From an uncultured Chloroflexota bacterium (GTDB lineage: Bacteria; Chloroflexota; Anaerolineae; Aggregatilineales; Phototrophicaceae), in contig CALJKV010000039.1 of NCBI GenBank assembly GCA_937974245.1, positions 1-64,000 on the forward strand: DNA of 64,000 nt. Reading direction: 5' to 3'. Positions within the stretch are counted from its first letter, which is position 1. Each line of letters begins with the position of its first letter. The position numbers and the translations under genes are program-made. This document shows, piece after piece, positions 60,259 to 64,000 of this stretch. Under the pieces are notes generated by a model. The model saw only the letters and a program-made list of their open reading frames with translations, was not told the origin of the DNA and ran no database searches.

Positions 60259-63200
60259 ATGAACTGGCAGTTCGTCTCTCATATATCCTTGTTAATCACC
60301 GCGACAATTTTATCGGTGCTGCTGGCGGCGTGGGTCTGGCGTCGGCGATCCGCACCGGGCGCTGTCCCATTCATTATTTTTATGCTGGCCGCCGCTGTAT
60401 GGGCCGGGGCTTCCGTTATGGAAGCCAGCAGCAATATCCTGGCGGACAAAGTGCTGTGGAGCAAAGTGCTGTATTTGGGCTCCACGACGGCCCCGCTTTT
60501 ATGGTTGGCAATAGCCCTGGAGTATATCGGGCAGGGGCGGTTGCTGACCCGCCGAAATGTACTGCTCCTGATGATCGTACCATCTGTCATCCTGGTGACG
60601 GTCTGGACAAACGAAGCGCACGAACTCATCTGGCAGAACGTGACCCTGACAACCGGTGACCTGTACCCATTGATGGCCTTCACACGTGGCCCGCTGTACT
60701 GGGTGAATGTCGTCTATGGCTACACGCTCATGCTGGTCGCCACCGTCATCATGGTTCGCGCGTTCGTGCGTGCCGCAAGCCCCTACCGGATACAGGCTGT
60801 CATGTTGTTACTTGCGGCCTTCGTTCCCTGGATCGGGAATATGCTTTATATCGCCGGCCTGACCAGGGATTTCACCTCAGTGTTTTTTGTCGTAACCGGG
60901 TTTATCGCGGCGCTGGCACTGTTCCGTTACCGGTTGTTGGATATTGTGCCGGTGGCGCGGGGGGCGATAATCGCCAGTATGAGTGACGCGGTGATGGTGT
61001 TTGACACGCAAAAACGGTTGGTAGACATTAACCGTTCCGCCGAAACGCTTCTACGGCGAAAAGCGGGCGAGGTGATCGGGCAGCCGGCAGCGCAGGTATT
61101 TGCGAACCGTGCCGGTCTGTTTGAAGAATATCAGGATGTTGAAGAAGCCCACACCGAACTTACACTCGATTTTGAAGAAAGCCAGCGCACCTTTGACCTG
61201 CGTCTCTCCCCCTTGCGTGACCTGCGCGGCCAGTTAGCCGGGCGTGTGCTGGTCTTGCGGGACATCAGCGAACGCAAACGAGTCGAGGCGGCACTACAGG
61301 AAGCCCAGCGCCTGGCGCATATCGGCAACTGGTCGAACGATTTGACCACGGGCGAATGGATATGGTCGGATGAAATCTACTTCATCATGGGTGTCGAGCG
61401 GCAGACGCCGACAGACGATTTAGTCACGTCGCTTTTGCATCCCGATGACCGGGAACGGTACTTCCAGGAAGTTGACCGCGCCCAGGCCGACCATCAGTTG
61501 AATCTATCAGTGGAGAGCCGCATTATCCGCCCCAGCGATGGCGAGATACGGCATATCCAGAGTTGGCTGGAGTTTAGCTACGGCCCAACCGGGGAGGTGC
61601 TCAGCCGTTTTGGGACGGTGCAGGACATTACGCTGCGGGTTCAGGCCGAAGAGCATGTGCGCCAGCAGAACAAGTTCCTGGAAAACGTGCTTGAATCGGT
61701 AGCTGCGCCGTTTTATGTCATCAATGTGGCGGATTACAGCGTCGAAATGGCGAATTCCGCTGCACAGGCGTTGGGTGTCAAGATCGGGGCAAAAACGACC
61801 TGTCACGCCCTGACTCACCAGCGTGATACACCGTGCGAAGGTGAACATCCCTGCCCCCTCAGCATCGTGCTGGAAACCAGAGCGCCAGCCGTCGTCGAAC
61901 ATATCCATTATGACCAGAATGGTATGCCGCTTAACGTTGAAGTGCATGGCTACCCGGTTTTTGATGATGCCGGGAATGTCATCCAGATGATTGAATACTC
62001 GATCGACATCACCGCCCGCAAGCAGGCCGAAGATGAGGTGCGTAAACTCTCCCGTGCGGTTGAGCAAAGCGCCAACAGTGTTGTCATCACCAATCTGGCC
62101 GGCGATATCGAGTATGTGAATCCCCGCTTCACGCAACTAACCGGCTATACGGTTGAGGAAGTCATGGGACGCAACCCACGCATTCTCAAATCGGGCAAGT
62201 CGCCCAAAGAAGTATACGAGCAGCTTTGGGCGACGATCAGTTCGGGGAGCGAGTGGCGCGGTGAGTTTCTTAACCGCAAGAAGAATGGCGACCTCTACTG
62301 GGAGGCCGCCTCGATTTCTCCCATCAAAGACCAGACTGGGGAAATTACCCATTATCTGGCGATTAAAGAAGATGTCACCGACCGGAAAGTAGTAGAGGAG
62401 GCGTTGCAACGCGCTTATGACCGGCTGTCTACCCTGGTGGAAGTGGATACAGAGTTGATTGTCAGCCTGGACGTAGGGCAGGTTATGGCGGTGGCGCTGG
62501 ATGCTGCCATGCGTCTAAGCCGGGCGAATGCCGGGTTTATCGGGCGCGTGGATGGCGAGAATGTTCATGTTACCCAGGTTATTGGTGACTATCCCCCGGA
62601 TATTGCCGGCATGTATATTCCTCCTGAGGCCAGTACGATTATGGCAGCCGTGCGCGAGCGGCAGGCAATCCTGCGAACTGACGTTGACAACTATGCGCAG
62701 CGCGTGACAGTGCTGCCCGCCACCCGCGCTCAGATGACCCTGCCCCTGCTCTCCCACGAGAAGTTGATCGGCATCCTTAACTTGGAAACCAGTCAGCCGG
62801 AGCGCTTTACGCCGGAGGTTTTTGAGTTTCTCAAGCTATTAGTCGCCCATGCTGCCCTGGCGATAGACAACGCACAATTATATGAAAATCGCGCCGCCCT
62901 CATTAGAGACCTGGACGATTTTGCCCGTACCGTCGCGCACGACCTGAAGAACCCGCTCAATATCGTCATGGTCTACGGCGGCATGTTGGATAGCGCGTTA
63001 GGACAGTTGTCGGAAGAAATGCGCCAGAAAGCCATTGAGGGGATTGTGCATGGCGCAAACAAGATGAACAACATCATTGACGCCCTGCTCTTGCTGGCTG
63101 GCGTGCGCCAGGCCGGTAAGGTGGCGATGAGTCCCTTGGATATGGTGGGGATTGCGGCGGAAGTTATCCAGCGGTTGGATACCATGATAAAAGAGTATCA

Positions 63201-63591
63201 GGCTGAGGTCATCCTGCCCGCCGCACTGCCAGCGGCGATGGGTTACGCACCCTGGGTCGAAGAGGTGTTTGCCAACTACCTGACGAACGCGCTCAAGTAT
63301 GGTGGAAAACCGCCGCGTATCGAACTGGGGGGGGACATTCTGACGAACGGCATGGCCCGCTTCTGGATTCGGGATAACGGGGACGGTTTAACGCCTGAAC
63401 AGCAGGGCCAGTTGTTCACCCAGTTCACCCGGTTGCACCAGATTGAAGCGGAAGGGCACGGCCTGGGCTTATCTATCGTGCAGCGCATTGTGGAAAAACT
63501 CGGCGGTGAAGTCGGCGTCAACAGCACGGTTGGGCAGGGGAGCATCTTCACCTTCACCCTCCCTTATGCCATTGAATTGGAACACTCTTAA
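60259..63591 (+). CDS. 7TM/multi-PAS/GAF sensor histidine kinase
   Basis: An 1110-residue kinase. The start at 60259 follows GAGGTGG; an in-frame GTG at 60247 also exists. A seven-helix membrane sensor (about 1-230) is followed by a PAS domain (about 235-345), a second PAS with PAC (350-470), a third PAS with a Cys/His cluster (TTCHALTHQRDTPCEGEHPC), and a fourth PAS (YVNPRFTQLTGYTVEEVMGRNP). A GAF domain (about 725-875) precedes HisKA with phospho-acceptor His894 in VAHDLKNPLN, then the HATPase domain (FANYLTNALKYG, IRDNGDGLTPEQ, GLGLSIVQRIVEKLGG). Signals are unknown. The response regulator follows 23 bases later and is the obvious partner. Confidence 0.92.
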   Translation: MNWQFVSHISLLITATILSVLLAAWVWRRRSAPGAVPFIIFMLAAAVWAGASVMEASSNILADKVLWSKVLYLGSTTAPLLWLAIALEYIGQGRLLTRRNVLLLMIVPSVILVTVWTNEAHELIWQNVTLTTGDLYPLMAFTRGPLYWVNVVYGYTLMLVATVIMVRAFVRAASPYRIQAVMLLLAAFVPWIGNMLYIAGLTRDFTSVFFVVTGFIAALALFRYRLLDIVPVARGAIIASMSDAVMVFDTQKRLVDINRSAETLLRRKAGEVIGQPAAQVFANRAGLFEEYQDVEEAHTELTLDFEESQRTFDLRLSPLRDLRGQLAGRVLVLRDISERKRVEAALQEAQRLAHIGNWSNDLTTGEWIWSDEIYFIMGVERQTPTDDLVTSLLHPDDRERYFQEVDRAQADHQLNLSVESRIIRPSDGEIRHIQSWLEFSYGPTGEVLSRFGTVQDITLRVQAEEHVRQQNKFLENVLESVAAPFYVINVADYSVEMANSAAQALGVKIGAKTTCHALTHQRDTPCEGEHPCPLSIVLETRAPAVVEHIHYDQNGMPLNVEVHGYPVFDDAGNVIQMIEYSIDITARKQAEDEVRKLSRAVEQSANSVVITNLAGDIEYVNPRFTQLTGYTVEEVMGRNPRILKSGKSPKEVYEQLWATISSGSEWRGEFLNRKKNGDLYWEAASISPIKDQTGEITHYLAIKEDVTDRKVVEEALQRAYDRLSTLVEVDTELIVSLDVGQVMAVALDAAMRLSRANAGFIGRVDGENVHVTQVIGDYPPDIAGMYIPPEASTIMAAVRERQAILRTDVDNYAQRVTVLPATRAQMTLPLLSHEKLIGILNLETSQPERFTPEVFEFLKLLVAHAALAIDNAQLYENRAALIRDLDDFARTVAHDLKNPLNIVMVYGGMLDSALGQLSEEMRQKAIEGIVHGANKMNNIIDALLLLAGVRQAGKVAMSPLDMVGIAAEVIQRLDTMIKEYQAEVILPAALPAAMGYAPWVEEVFANYLTNALKYGGKPPRIELGGDILTNGMARFWIRDNGDGLTPEQQGQLFTQFTRLHQIEAEGHGLGLSIVQRIVEKLGGEVGVNSTVGQGSIFTFTLPYAIELEHS

Positions 63592-63614
63592 GCTTGATTC
63601 TGGAGTAAAGTGTG

Positions 63615-63992
63615 ATGGCAAGCAGCAAACTGGCGCTAATTGTTGAAGATACACCGCAAATTGCGGATGCCTTTTCTTTCGTATTGCAGGCAGCGGGGTT
63701 TGAGACCGAAGTGCTGACCGACGGGGTAATGGCGTTGGCGCGTTTGCAGGATAGCAGTCGCGATTTACCATTGATCGTCGTGCTGGATATGAACCTGCCG
63801 CGTATGGATGGCGCCGAGGTGCTACGGCGCATTCGTGCTGATGAGAGGTTGGCGCACCTTCAGGTGATTGTTGCTACAGCGAACTCCCACATGGCCGAGG
63901 CTGTCGAAGATCAGGCCGATATCGTGCTGCTCAAGCCGGTTTCGTTTGAACAGTTACGCGCCCTTTCGACCCGCCTGGCACGCCCAATGTAG
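63615..63992 (+). CDS. Single-domain response regulator
   Basis: A 125-residue receiver domain without output. Features are ALIVEDTPQIADAF (acidic pocket), VVLDMNLPRMDG (phospho-acceptor Asp), VIVATANSH (Thr) and VLLKPVS (Lys). The ATG at 63615 is preferred to GTG 63612 because GGAG lies 7 bases upstream. It is co-transcribed with the large sensor kinase and probably takes its phosphate. The gene ends 8 bases before the window edge, so any further operon member is out of view. Confidence 0.9.
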   Translation: MASSKLALIVEDTPQIADAFSFVLQAAGFETEVLTDGVMALARLQDSSRDLPLIVVLDMNLPRMDGAEVLRRIRADERLAHLQVIVATANSHMAEAVEDQADIVLLKPVSFEQLRALSTRLARPM

Positions 63993-64000
63993 TTTTCTGG

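Overview
The window looks like a chromosomal segment of a GC-rich member of the Chloroflexota, most likely Anaerolineae-like. The grounds are the secreted SH3b, LysM and YceI proteins with long Thr/Pro linkers, the BMP-type purine transporter beside a fused xanthine dehydrogenase, the MecA-like lipoprotein transpeptidase, the GNAT family seen here, and many short palindromic intergenic repeats. This placement is an inference from gene content. No rRNA, tRNA, CRISPR array or intact transposase was recognised. TGA is used as an ordinary stop by many genes, so the standard bacterial code applies.

Layout. 0-7.7 kb is a patchwork: a DUF2255 gene between two direct repeats, a small membrane protein, a secreted SH3b protein, a Zn/Cd P-type ATPase and an AT-richer Mrr-type endonuclease. 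Short remnants of the 5' end (1327-1386) and probably the 3' end (about 7118-7170) of a second ATPase copy lie outside them. 7.7-14.7 kb holds coaBC, two tandem GNAT acetyltransferases that each carry an in-frame TGA at the same codon, YceI, thioesterase, response regulator, LysM lipoprotein and RidA. 15-20 kb is a CheW-MCP-CheA/REC chemosensory operon followed by a sirtuin. 20-27 kb holds a beta-propeller secreted protein, a TetR-DinB-fold enzyme operon, a fructosamine kinase-like protein, a degenerate GHMP-kinase-like protein and a second SH3b protein. 27-36.3 kb combines a BMP-family ABC importer (two permeases, binding protein, ATPase), a four-helix-bundle gene with a damaged start, and a xanthine dehydrogenase: together a plausible purine uptake and oxidation locus. 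36-43.4 kb has an MFS exporter, an M16C peptidase and thrS with a terminator hairpin in its leader. 43.6-50.8 kb is a LacI-controlled alpha-glucan (probably dextran or isomalto-oligosaccharide) operon: binding protein, two permeases, a GH66 dextranase-like enzyme and a GH15 enzyme, with two near-identical LacI operators. 51-57.6 kb holds a NYN/LOTUS protein, an SDR, a MecA-like transpeptidase, a HAD phosphatase, a small membrane protein and an AAC(3)-family acetyltransferase. 57.8-64 kb holds a minimal microcompartment shell pair (one hexamer and one pentamer protein, no enzymes), a TIR-TPR protein, and a large 7TM/PAS/GAF histidine kinase with its response regulator.

The most interesting observations are the paired in-frame TGA codons in the two diverged GNAT paralogues, the orphan shell-protein pair next to a TIR-TPR gene, the ATPase remnants outside an endonuclease-bearing segment, the terminator immediately before thrS downstream of a threonine-rich reading frame, and a free-standing GHMP-like domain without its catalytic loop.
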